Assembly (NCBI GenBank): GCA_937915045.1 | Contig: CALDNM010000009.1 | Coordinates: forward strand, 1 to 6,858 | From: an uncultured Clostridia bacterium | GTDB taxonomy: Bacteria; Bacillota; Clostridia; Peptostreptococcales; Anaerovoracaceae | DNA: 6,858 nt | Direction of reading: 5' to 3' | In this document: positions 1 through 6,393 of the stretch, one piece after another | Layout of the letters: each line of letters starts with the position of its first letter | Position numbering within the stretch: position 1 is the stretch's first letter | Notes under the pieces: generated by a model | Told to the model about the DNA's origin: nothing | The model's input: only the letters and a program-made list of their open reading frames with translations | Database searches by the model: none | Translations under genes and position numbers: made by a program

Positions 1-439
1 TGATATCCGCATCACAGACCGTTGCATCCAATTGATTTTCTTCTTCGTCGACTATTATCAATATCGTATTGTCGCCCGCGATACTTCCTACGACATGAGG
101 AAAACTCATCGAGTCTATAGCTTCCGCCGCCGCCGCACCGCATCCGGAAAGGGTCTTCACGATAATAAGATTCTTGGCAGAGTCGACCGATCTGATCGTC
201 TCTTTGAAGATCTTTATGAATCTGTCGGAAACAGGGCCTTCATCCGAACTCTGGGTATATTTGTATTTCCCGCTCGCAGACAGAGTCTTGACGAGCTGAA
301 GTTCCTTTATATCTCTGGATACAGTAGCCTGTGTGACTTGATATCCAGCGGATTTTAGCATCTGACACAATTTTTCCTGTGTCTCGATCTCGTTGCTGTT
401 TATAAGTTCCAAAACTTTATTTTGTCTGGAATAACGCAT
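1..439 (-). CDS. argR: Arginine repressor ArgR/AhrC, C-terminus cut by window edge
   Basis: Reading the minus strand from an ATG at 439 gives 146 codons with no stop before the window edge; the family is about 150 residues, so only the last few are missing. Residues 1-70 are the winged-helix DNA-binding domain, with the family signature TQATVSRDIKEL (about 38-49) and NEIETQEKL before it, very close to Bacillus AhrC. The C-terminal half is the oligomerisation and arginine-binding domain, with GSIAGDNT near residue 125. In the family the protein is a hexamer that binds ARG boxes when arginine is present, repressing arginine synthesis and often activating its breakdown. An AAAGGAG site (452-446) lies 6 nt before the start. 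It is transcribed away from ruvC. Two unusual points: the usual GDDT motif reads GDNT, and the usual PGNA/PGAA turn reads SGCG. The family call is secure; the regulon cannot be read here. Confidence 0.95.
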   Translation of the reverse strand, partial: MRYSRQNKVLELINSNEIETQEKLCQMLKSAGYQVTQATVSRDIKELQLVKTLSASGKYKYTQSSDEGPVSDRFIKIFKETIRSVDSAKNLIIVKTLSGCGAAAAEAIDSMSFPHVVGSIAGDNTILIIVDEEENQLDATVCDADI

Positions 440-458
440 GTGCGTCTCCTTTCACCGA

Positions 459-504
459 ATCACTCTCTTGATACGTCTAATAATTATACCATTAAGAGAG
501 TAAT
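459..504. promoter_or_regulatory. Pair of 14-bp dyads flanking the argR -10 (candidate operator)
   Basis: Positions 459-472 read ATCA-CTCTCT-TGAT and positions 491-504 read ATTA-AGAGAG-TAAT. Each has 4-bp inverted ends around a 6-bp core, and the two sites are reverse complements of each other at 12 of 14 positions. Their centres are 32 bp apart, about three helical turns. The second fills the spacer between the argR -10 and -35; the first covers the start of the transcript. This layout is typical of a repressor site. The sequence is not a clear ARG box (TGAAT-N4-ATTCA type, usually spaced about 21 bp apart), so the protein that binds it is unknown. Confidence 0.4.
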
Positions 505-512
505 TATTTCAA
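483..512 (-). promoter_or_regulatory. Sigma-A promoter of argR, extended -10
   Basis: On the minus strand, TTGAAA (512-507) is followed after 18 nt by a perfect TATAAT (488-483), preceded by TGG, which makes an extended -10. Predicted transcription start is near 476, giving a leader of about 37 nt before the argR ATG at 439. The -35 lies in a sequence loosely like an ARG-box half-site pair (TGTAT-N4-ATAAT on the minus strand), so autoregulation is possible but not shown. Confidence 0.75.
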
Positions 513-547
513 TACATTAAGGCCACATTGTTTACAAACATGTGTTC

Positions 548-576
548 TTTACACTGCAGTTTACGTGTGATATAAT
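548..576 (+). promoter_or_regulatory. Sigma-A promoter of the ruvC operon, extended -10
   Basis: TTTACA (548-553), a 17-nt spacer and TATAAT (571-576) preceded by TGA (extended -10) form a near-consensus housekeeping promoter. The predicted start near 583 gives a leader of about 40 nt before the ruvC ATG at 622. It is the only strong plus-strand promoter seen before the operon. No LexA/DinR-type site (GAAC-N4-GTTC) overlaps it, so SOS control is not evident. Confidence 0.8.
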
Positions 577-621
577 GAAAAAAATGAAAAAGCGCCTGAA
601 AACGGGCTCACGGGAGGACAA

Positions 622-1125
622 ATGAGGATACTTGGTATCGATCCGGGTTATGCTATCATGGGATATGGCATACTCGATATGAAAGGGAACCATTTCGATG
701 TGGTCGATTACGGAAGTGTGACGACGGACGCGAAAATGGAAATGCCGGACAGGCTGAAGCATTTATACAGTTCTTTGATGGAAATAATCGCCGAATATGG
801 ACCTGAGGTGGCAGCCATCGAGGAATTGTTTTATAATACTAACGCGAAGACGGTCATCAAAGTCGGAGAGGCCAGAGGCGTCGCTATACTTGCCTGCGTG
901 AATTCCGACGTTGAAGTCGAGGAATACACGCCTTTGCAGATCAAGCAGGCACTCACAGGAAACGGAAGAGCTGACAAAAAGCAAGTGCAGTACATGGTCA
1001 AGACGATCCTTTCTCTTGATAAAGTACCGCAGCCGGATGATACGGCGGACGCGCTTGCGGCCGCTGTTACACATGGCAATTCCGCCGGAGGGAGAGCGCT
1101 TCTCAGAAAGGTAAAAAAACTATGA
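622..1125 (+). CDS. ruvC: Holliday junction resolvase RuvC
   Basis: This 167-residue protein has the usual family length. RuvC is a dimeric Mg2+-dependent nuclease with an RNase H fold that makes paired nicks in four-way junctions held by RuvAB. All four acidic catalytic positions are present: D7 in the N-terminal GIDPG strand, E67 in AAIEELF, and D140 and D143 in PDDTADALA near the C-terminus. The segment FYNTNAKT (70-77) and the QIKQALTGNGRADK stretch (106-119) are family hallmarks. A GGGAGG site (612-617) sits 4 nt before the ATG, and no other start competes. The stop overlaps the ruvA start as ATGA, so translation is probably coupled. A RuvC in a Gram-positive setting points to Clostridia, since Bacilli use RecU. 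Confidence 0.97.
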   Translation: MRILGIDPGYAIMGYGILDMKGNHFDVVDYGSVTTDAKMEMPDRLKHLYSSLMEIIAEYGPEVAAIEELFYNTNAKTVIKVGEARGVAILACVNSDVEVEEYTPLQIKQALTGNGRADKKQVQYMVKTILSLDKVPQPDDTADALAAAVTHGNSAGGRALLRKVKKL

Positions 1126-1715
1126 TTCATTATATAAAAGGAAAAATGGCCGCTAGACTCGCGTCAGGCATAGTGATCGAAGCCGGCGGTATAGGATATG
1201 AAATAAGTGTTCCCGCAGGGAGTTCACTTTATCTCACTCAGACCGGCGAGGAAGTCAAAGCTTTCATCGCGATGATAGTGAACGATGACGGAATAAGTCT
1301 TTATGGCTTTCCGACAGAGAGCAGTCTGACGCTTTTCAGACAGCTCATAACAGTGAACAGCGTCGGAGCAAAGGCAGCTATGTCGATACTTTCATCTGTA
1401 CCGGATGATAAACTCAAGAAAGCGATACTGTTCGAGGACGCTGCTACGATTTCGTCAGCGAAAGGCATAGGAAAGAAGACAGCTCAGAAGATAGTTCTTG
1501 AACTCAAGGATAAGATAGATGATACCGAGTTTTCGAGACAGGGGACAGCAGGAGAAGATATCGGGATGCCTGAAGATGACGAAAGAGCGGAAGCTGTCGA
1601 CGCGCTCGTTTCGCTCGGATATTCCAGGAGCGAAGCGGCAGAAGCGCTCGTTGGTGTTCACGATGATGCTATGACAGCAGAAGACTATATAAAACTCGCG
1701 CTCAAGAAGATATGA
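1122..1715 (+). CDS. ruvA: Holliday junction branch-migration subunit RuvA
   Basis: This 197-residue protein has the usual three-domain plan. Residues 1-64 form the OB-fold that makes the tetramer core. The loop at N54-D55-D56 corresponds to the acidic pin that separates strands at the crossover. Residues 65-132 carry two helix-hairpin-helix motifs (NSVGAKAAM near 79-87 and KGIGKKTAQK near 114-123) that grip the DNA backbone. An acidic flexible linker (about 133-152) leads to domain III (153-197), which contacts RuvB and includes DALVSLGYSRSEA. RuvA binds the four-way junction and loads two RuvB rings. The start shares the ATGA with the ruvC stop; an AAAGG site (1107-1111) lies 10 nt upstream inside ruvC. 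Confidence 0.97.
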   Translation: MIHYIKGKMAARLASGIVIEAGGIGYEISVPAGSSLYLTQTGEEVKAFIAMIVNDDGISLYGFPTESSLTLFRQLITVNSVGAKAAMSILSSVPDDKLKKAILFEDAATISSAKGIGKKTAQKIVLELKDKIDDTEFSRQGTAGEDIGMPEDDERAEAVDALVSLGYSRSEAAEALVGVHDDAMTAEDYIKLALKKI

Positions 1716-1726
1716 CGAAAGGCGAA

Positions 1727-1756
1727 ATGCTGAGATGGAAGAAAAAGAAAGAATAA
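1727..1756 (+). other. Nine-codon reading frame overlapping the ruvB start
   Basis: An ATG at 1727 opens a frame reading MLRWKKKKE and ends with TAA at 1754-1756, after the ruvB ATG at 1735 and in another frame. The AAAGG at 1718-1722 is 4 nt from this ATG, the same spacing seen at ruvC and queA, but 12 nt from the ruvB ATG. It could act as a decoy or as a coupling leader for ruvB. It could equally be chance, since no conservation can be judged from one sequence. Confidence 0.25.
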
Positions 1757-2790
1757 CAGCAGCTAAAGCTGATACCGACGAAGAACTCCAGGAAGCGACC
1801 CTGAGGCCGCATACACTGGACCAGTACATCGGACAGAATAAAGCGACTGACAACCTCAAAGTGTTCATAGAAGCGGCACAGCAGAGGGGAGAACCGCTGG
1901 ATCATGTTCTCTTTTATGGCCCTCCGGGACTTGGAAAGACAACGCTTGCGGGTATCATAGCGAATGAGCTCGGTGTTGATATACGTATCACATCAGGGCC
2001 TGCTATAGGAAGAGCGGGAGACCTTGCCGCGATACTTACTAACCTCAATCAGAACGATGTGCTTTTCATAGATGAGATACACAGACTGAACCGTTCAGTA
2101 GAAGAGGTCCTTTATTCAGCGATGGAAGATTACGCTCTGGATATAATAATAGGCAAGGGCCCATCAGCTCGTTCGATACGTCTCGACCTCGCGAAGTTCA
2201 CTTTGATCGGTGCTACGACGAGGGCCGGAAGTCTTTCCGCGCCTCTCAGAGACAGATTCGGAGTGATATGTAAATTTGAAAACTATGAAATCAAAGATCT
2301 GATGCAGATAATAGACCGTTCTGCCAGGATCCTTGGTGTTGAGATAGATGAGAATTCCAAGAAAGAGCTGGCAAGGAGATCGAGGGGCACGCCGCGAGTA
2401 GCGAACAGGTTCCTGAAGCGCGTAAGGGATTTTTCACAAGTCAAAGGAAATGGAAAGATCACGCCTGAGATCACCGTGATGGCCCTGGAAGCACTCGGTG
2501 TCGACGAAATGGGTCTTGAACACTTGGACAGAGAGATGCTTCGTGTTATTATAGAAAGGTTCGGCGGAGGTCCGGTAGGCATAAACACGATAGCGGCAGC
2601 TATCGGAGAAGAACAGATAACTCTCGAAGATGTTTACGAACCTTATTTGATCCAGACAGGCATGCTGTACAGGACACAAAAGGGCAGGATGGCTTCAGAA
2701 CTAGCTTACAGGCATCTTGGGATACCTGTTCCTGAAAACATGAAGCTCGCCGCCGAAGAAGATGAAAGCGAACAGATGAGTATAGACTGA
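1735..2790 (+). CDS. ruvB: Holliday junction branch-migration ATPase RuvB
   Basis: This 351-residue AAA+ protein has near-usual length for the family. RuvB forms hexameric rings that pump duplex arms through the RuvA-bound junction using ATP. Visible motifs, in order: the N-terminal RPHTLDQYIGQ segment (24-34), Walker A GPPGLGKTT (62-70), Walker B FIDEIH (111-116), sensor 1 with GATTRAG (159-165), and the arginine-finger region LRDRFG (171-176). The lid follows, then a C-terminal winged-helix domain with GGGPVGINTIAAAIGEE and YRTQKGRMAS in place of the more common RTPRGR. The start is the only ATG, GTG or TTG that fits the frame, but its ribosome site is poor: the nearest AAAGG is 12 nt away. 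The gene lies 19 nt after ruvA, as expected for a RuvAB pair made together. Confidence 0.97.
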   Translation: MEEKERITAAKADTDEELQEATLRPHTLDQYIGQNKATDNLKVFIEAAQQRGEPLDHVLFYGPPGLGKTTLAGIIANELGVDIRITSGPAIGRAGDLAAILTNLNQNDVLFIDEIHRLNRSVEEVLYSAMEDYALDIIIGKGPSARSIRLDLAKFTLIGATTRAGSLSAPLRDRFGVICKFENYEIKDLMQIIDRSARILGVEIDENSKKELARRSRGTPRVANRFLKRVRDFSQVKGNGKITPEITVMALEALGVDEMGLEHLDREMLRVIIERFGGGPVGINTIAAAIGEEQITLEDVYEPYLIQTGMLYRTQKGRMASELAYRHLGIPVPENMKLAAEEDESEQMSID

Positions 2791-2807
2791 TCTTAAGAAA
2801 GGATAAA

Positions 2808-3845
2808 ATGGAAGTAACTGATTTTGATTATGATCTGCCCGAGGAGCTGATAGCGCAGCGCCCGAGCGATAAACGCGATGAGTGCAGGCTGATGGTCGTG
2901 GACAGAAAAACCGGAAAGATAGAGCATGAGCACTTTTACGATATACTGAAATTCCTTAAACCGACGGACTGTCTGGTGATGAACGACTCGAAGGTCATAC
3001 CGGCAAGGCTGTTCGGAACGAAAAAGGGAACAGGCGCTCATATTGAATTCCTTCTCACAAAGAGGATAGATGGAGACCGCTGGGAGACTATGGTGCGTCC
3101 GGGAAGGAGACTGAAACCCGGAGACAGCGTAGAATTCTCATCGGATTTTTCTGCTGATATAGTTGATTACGGAAATGACGGCACGCGTATAGTTGATTTT
3201 CATTACAGCGGGATATTCATGGAAAGACTTGAAGAACTCGGCGCTATGCCGCTTCCGCCATACATAGACAGACCGAGCACGGACGAGGATAAAGACAGAT
3301 ATCAGACTGTTTACGCGGATCCGGAAGGCTCTGTAGCGGCTCCAACAGCGGGACTCCACTTCACGAAGGAGCTTCTCGCGCGGGCGGAAGAGATGGGCGT
3401 AAAACTTGTTTATGTAACGCTGCATGTCGGGATCGGGACTTTCCGTCCTGTTAAGGTAGATAAGGTCGAAGATCACCATATGCACTTTGAAGAGTATTAT
3501 ATCGATCAGAAATCTGCTGATACTATCAATGAAGTCAAAGCATCAGGCGGCAGGATCGTCGCTGTGGGGACGACTTCGACAAGGACGCTTGAGAGCGCGG
3601 CGGTGAAAGACGGAGATTCGTGGAAGATCAAGGCAGGACATGGGAATACCGGGATATTCATCTATCCGGGATATGAATGGAAAATGGTCGACAGCCTTAT
3701 AACGAATTTCCATCTGCCAAAATCAACACTGATGATGCTTATATCGGCGCTTTATGACAGAGAAAAGATCCTTGTGGCATATCAGGAAGCTATAGACAGG
3801 AAATATAAATTCTTCAGTTATGGCGACGCCATGTTCATAGAATGA
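2808..3845 (+). CDS. queA: S-adenosylmethionine:tRNA ribosyltransferase-isomerase QueA
   Basis: QueA moves the ribosyl part of SAM onto preQ1 at tRNA position 34 to give epoxyqueuosine, the step after Tgt. The 345-residue length is normal. Family motifs appear in order: the N-terminal FDYDLPEELIAQRP, NDSKVIPARLFG (59-70), the PEGSVAAPTAGLHFT block (172-186), LHVGIGTFRPV (205-215), the HHMHFEE stretch (223-229), GTTSTRTLES (254-263), ITNFHLPKSTL (298-308) and FSYGDAM near the C-terminus (336-342). AAAGGA (2798-2803) precedes the ATG by 4 nt, supporting this start. The gene is 17 nt after ruvB and 8 nt before the chosen tgt start. The ruvAB-queA-tgt order is widespread in bacteria. One small deviation is TGIFIYPGYE where TDIFIYPGY is more common. 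Confidence 0.97.
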   Translation: MEVTDFDYDLPEELIAQRPSDKRDECRLMVVDRKTGKIEHEHFYDILKFLKPTDCLVMNDSKVIPARLFGTKKGTGAHIEFLLTKRIDGDRWETMVRPGRRLKPGDSVEFSSDFSADIVDYGNDGTRIVDFHYSGIFMERLEELGAMPLPPYIDRPSTDEDKDRYQTVYADPEGSVAAPTAGLHFTKELLARAEEMGVKLVYVTLHVGIGTFRPVKVDKVEDHHMHFEEYYIDQKSADTINEVKASGGRIVAVGTTSTRTLESAAVKDGDSWKIKAGHGNTGIFIYPGYEWKMVDSLITNFHLPKSTLMMLISALYDREKILVAYQEAIDRKYKFFSYGDAMFIE

Positions 3846-3853
3846 GGAGAAAA

Positions 3854-4978
3854 ATGAAAGACGCGGTCACATACGAACTTATACATAACGATAGAGCCTC
3901 GAGAGCCAGACGCGGCAGGATAACGACGCCGCACGGGACTATCGAGACTCCTGTTTTCATGCCTGTCGGAACGCAGGCGACGGTGAAAGCTATGCTGCCG
4001 GAGCAGGTCGAAAAGCTAGGTGCCGAGATAATATTATCGAACACATATCATCTGTATCTTAGACCGGGCTCGGATGTCATAAGAGAAGCCGGGGGGCTTC
4101 ATAAATTTATGAACTGGAACAATCCTATACTCACTGACAGCGGAGGATTCCAGGTATTCAGCCTCGCGGATCTTAGAGATATAAGCGAAGATGGAGTGGC
4201 GTTCCGTTCATTCATTGATGGATCGAAGCATTTTTTCACTCCTGAAAAATCTATGGAGGTCCAGGAGGACCTTGGCTCGGATATAATCATGGCGTTCGAC
4301 GAATGCGCGCCTTATCCGGCAGACAGAGAATATGTCAAGAACTCGCTCGAGCGTACATCAAGATGGCTCGAGAGGTGCAAAGCTGCACATAAGAACACAG
4401 AGAAGCAATCGCTGTTCGGCATCATGCAGGGCGGTATGTACAAAGATCTCAGGAAGCAGAGCGCGGAAGAGATCACGGCGCTCGATCTTCCGGGCTACGC
4501 GATCGGAGGCCTTTCAGTAGGAGAGCCGAAAGAACTGATGCTGGATATACTGGACGATTGTGTTGAAAGACTTCCTGAAAACAAACCGAGATATCTCATG
4601 GGAGTCGGCACTCCTGATTATCTTTTTGAAGGAGTGGAGCGCGGACTTGATATGTTCGACTGCGTTCTCCCGACGAGGATAGCGAGGAATGGCACAGCGC
4701 TCACATCACACGGACAGGTCAATATAAAGAACGCTAAATTCGAACGTGACTTCACACCGCTCGATCATGAATGCGACTGCTATACATGCACGCATTACTC
4801 GCGCGCGTATTTAAGACACGCGTTCAAATCGAATGAGATGATCTCATCGATGCTTCTTTCCGAACACAATCTGCACTTTCTCGTCGAAACGATGGGAAAG
4901 ATAAGAGAGGCTATTGAAAACGACCGCTTTGCGGAATATAAAAAGGAGTTTTACGAAAAATACTATGGACATCTGTAA
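3854..4978 (+). CDS. tgt: tRNA-guanine transglycosylase Tgt
   Basis: Tgt swaps guanine 34 for the queuosine precursor preQ1 in tRNAs with GUN anticodons (Asp, Asn, His, Tyr). The protein is 374 residues from the chosen start. The TIM-barrel active site is complete: D95 in TDSGGFQVF, D149 in FDEC, the IMQGG loop, and the nucleophile D269 in MFDCVLPTR. The zinc site is C307, C309, C312 (CDCYTC) and H338. An upstream in-frame ATG at 3842 overlaps the queA stop and would add four residues (MRRK), but no Shine-Dalgarno site precedes it. AGGAG at 3845-3849 lies 4 nt before the ATG at 3854, so the latter is preferred. It works directly with the upstream QueA. Confidence 0.97.
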   Translation: MKDAVTYELIHNDRASRARRGRITTPHGTIETPVFMPVGTQATVKAMLPEQVEKLGAEIILSNTYHLYLRPGSDVIREAGGLHKFMNWNNPILTDSGGFQVFSLADLRDISEDGVAFRSFIDGSKHFFTPEKSMEVQEDLGSDIIMAFDECAPYPADREYVKNSLERTSRWLERCKAAHKNTEKQSLFGIMQGGMYKDLRKQSAEEITALDLPGYAIGGLSVGEPKELMLDILDDCVERLPENKPRYLMGVGTPDYLFEGVERGLDMFDCVLPTRIARNGTALTSHGQVNIKNAKFERDFTPLDHECDCYTCTHYSRAYLRHAFKSNEMISSMLLSEHNLHFLVETMGKIREAIENDRFAEYKKEFYEKYYGHL

Positions 4979-6146
4979 ACACAACGATCACTGCGGAGGA
5001 TGCCTGCATCAGGGGAAATCTTACGAATGGCAGCTTGCCTGGAAAGAGAAGCAGCTCAGGAACTTCATGAAAGAATATGAAGTCAGCTGCGATCATATAG
5101 AACCTATCGAAGGCAGTCCGGCTGCTTACCGCTACAGAAACAAAATGGAATATACTTTCGGTGATATGGAGATCGGCGGAGAGATGACGCTTGGAATGCA
5201 TCAGAAAAAGAGATACATGTCGGTCGTCACTGTCGATGAATGTCAGCTCGTTGATGAAGATTTCAATCGTATTCTCAGAGCGACTCTGGATTTTTGCCGC
5301 GAGCGTGGATACACGAAGTATCATAAAAAGACGCATGTCGGGCTCATGCGTCATCTTATAGTAAGAAAAGGATGGCATACTCACGAAATTCTTGTGAATA
5401 TCGTGACCAGCAGTGAAGGTGATTTCGACGGCGAAGCGTGGAGCGGCATGATAAGGGACCTTCCGCTCGATAATACGCTTGTCGGAGTACTTCATACTGT
5501 GAATGATGCTGTGGCTGATACAGTTTCATGCGACAGGATGGACATATTGTTCGGGAGAGACTATTACATGGAGAAGATCATGGGCCTTGATTTCAAGGTC
5601 AGCGCTTTTTCTTTCTTCCAGACGAATGTAGGAGCGGTAGAGAGACTGTATACGGAAGCGCTCGATCTGATCGATGACTTCGAAGGGAAGGATGTGCTCG
5701 ATCTTTACTGCGGTGCCGGTACGATAACGCAGATAATGGCGCTTCGCGCGAGACACGCGACCGGAGTCGAGATAGTAGAAGAAGCTGTCGAAGCGGCGCG
5801 TATGAACGCCGGGCTCAATGGTCTCGATAACTGCGATTTTATAGCGGGAGATGTACTCAAAGTACTTCAGAACTCAAAAGAAGGCAATGGACCGCTTTCT
5901 GAAAAGCCTGATGTGATCGTTTTCGATCCGCCTAGAGCAGGTATCCACATGAAAGCCCTCGACCTCATAGCGGCTTATGGTATGGAACAGCTGCTCTATA
6001 TCTCATGTCAGCCGAAAACGCTCTGCCGCGATATCAAATATCTCGAAGCGTTTGGCTATCATGCCGTTTATCTGAAACCATATGACAACTTCCCGATGAC
6101 CCGGCATGTTGAGACGGTAGTATTGATGTCAAGGGTGGGAGAATAA
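4965..6146 (+). CDS. rlmD: Fe-S 23S rRNA (uracil-5-)-methyltransferase, RlmD/RlmCD-like, without TRAM domain
   Basis: This SAM-dependent enzyme methylates C5 of a uridine, most likely in 23S rRNA (U1939 and/or U747 by family analogy). It is 393 residues from the ATG at 4965. Cysteines C4, C10 and C13 (CKHNDHCGGC) and C93 (VDEC) match the [4Fe-4S] ligands of RumA. The Rossmann methyltransferase core shows FSFFQTN (around Q219), DLYCGAGTIT (SAM loop, D246), VEIVEEAVEAARMN and FDPPRAG (D321). The nucleophile is C348 in SCQP, and the general base is E383 in MTRHVETV. The 35-residue distance equals that of E. coli RlmD C389 and E424. The N-terminal TRAM RNA-binding domain common in RlmD is absent. 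A TTG at 4914 could add 17 residues inside tgt, but they do not resemble the family. The start overlaps tgt by 14 nt; GGAG (4945-4948) is 16 nt away, suggesting translational coupling. The exact target (RlmC, RlmD, RlmCD or TrmA type) is uncertain. Confidence 0.9.
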   Translation: MDICKHNDHCGGCLHQGKSYEWQLAWKEKQLRNFMKEYEVSCDHIEPIEGSPAAYRYRNKMEYTFGDMEIGGEMTLGMHQKKRYMSVVTVDECQLVDEDFNRILRATLDFCRERGYTKYHKKTHVGLMRHLIVRKGWHTHEILVNIVTSSEGDFDGEAWSGMIRDLPLDNTLVGVLHTVNDAVADTVSCDRMDILFGRDYYMEKIMGLDFKVSAFSFFQTNVGAVERLYTEALDLIDDFEGKDVLDLYCGAGTITQIMALRARHATGVEIVEEAVEAARMNAGLNGLDNCDFIAGDVLKVLQNSKEGNGPLSEKPDVIVFDPPRAGIHMKALDLIAAYGMEQLLYISCQPKTLCRDIKYLEAFGYHAVYLKPYDNFPMTRHVETVVLMSRVGE

Positions 6147-6151
6147 TAATC

Positions 6152-6179
6152 CTGAAAAGCCTTGAAGATTACTTATAAT
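6152..6179 (+). promoter_or_regulatory. Possible weak promoter before the small membrane gene
   Basis: A perfect TATAAT (6174-6179) follows CTGAAA (6152-6157, four of six matches to TTGACA) after 16 nt. Transcription would start near 6186, which would leave the GGAG at 6181-6184 outside the message. The promoter and the ribosome site therefore cannot both serve the ATG at 6195 on the same transcript. No terminator is seen between the methyltransferase gene and this point, so read-through from the operon is possible. Confidence 0.3.
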
Positions 6180-6194
6180 CGGAGAATCGGATCG

Positions 6195-6393
6195 ATGAAT
6201 TTTCTTTTTGATCGTTGGATTTATAACTGGATTATTGACAGCGTTACTGAATGGAAAGATCATATCTGAAATGACTATATGGCTTATTATAATAACGTTT
6301 GTATCTGTTGTATATGGAGTCATATTCTGGAGCATAAACTTACTGATCGTAAAAAAACAGAATTATAGTGGAGATGTTGATTATGGACTATAG
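6195..6393 (+). CDS. Small hydrophobic two-helix membrane protein, apparently frameshifted near its start
   Basis: I do not recognise the family. The main open frame runs from a TTG at 6208 to TAG at 6391-6393 (61 residues) and is strongly hydrophobic. The TTG has no ribosome site. An ATG at 6195 has GGAG (6181-6184) 10 nt upstream, but its frame stops after 24 codons at 6267-6269. Removing one T from the T5 tract at 6205-6209 joins the two, giving a 65-residue protein that begins MNFLLIVGFITGLL, with two membrane segments (about 2-18 and 26-52) and a short polar tail ending GDVDYGL. This suggests a one-base insertion, a sequencing error, or slippage on the T tract. G+C over 6181-6360 is about one third, well below the preceding operon. 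The end overlaps the next gene by 11 nt, suggesting the two are translated together. It may be broken. Confidence 0.5.

Noticed and set aside
32..358. Plus-strand open frame of 108 codons at the left end
   Set aside because: It is antisense to argR, whose minus-strand translation matches the family from end to end.
577..621. LexA/DinR SOS box before ruvC
   Set aside because: The leader and promoter lack a GAAC-N4-GTTC type palindrome, so SOS control is not supported.
1455..1868. Minus-strand open frame of 137 codons
   Set aside because: It spans the ruvA-ruvB junction in antisense, with a low-complexity composition and no ribosome site of note.
3842..3853. Upstream ATG for tgt overlapping the queA stop (ATGA)
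   Set aside because: No Shine-Dalgarno site precedes it, while AGGAG lies inside the four added codons and points to the ATG at 3854.
4914..4964. TTG start that lengthens the methyltransferase by 17 residues
   Set aside because: The added residues lie inside tgt and do not resemble the family, whose N-terminus begins at the CKHNDHCGGC cluster motif soon after the ATG at 4965.
4911..5495. Minus-strand open frame of 194 codons
   Set aside because: It lies wholly antisense to the conserved methyltransferase gene, shows no recognisable motif, and arises from the codon bias of the real gene.
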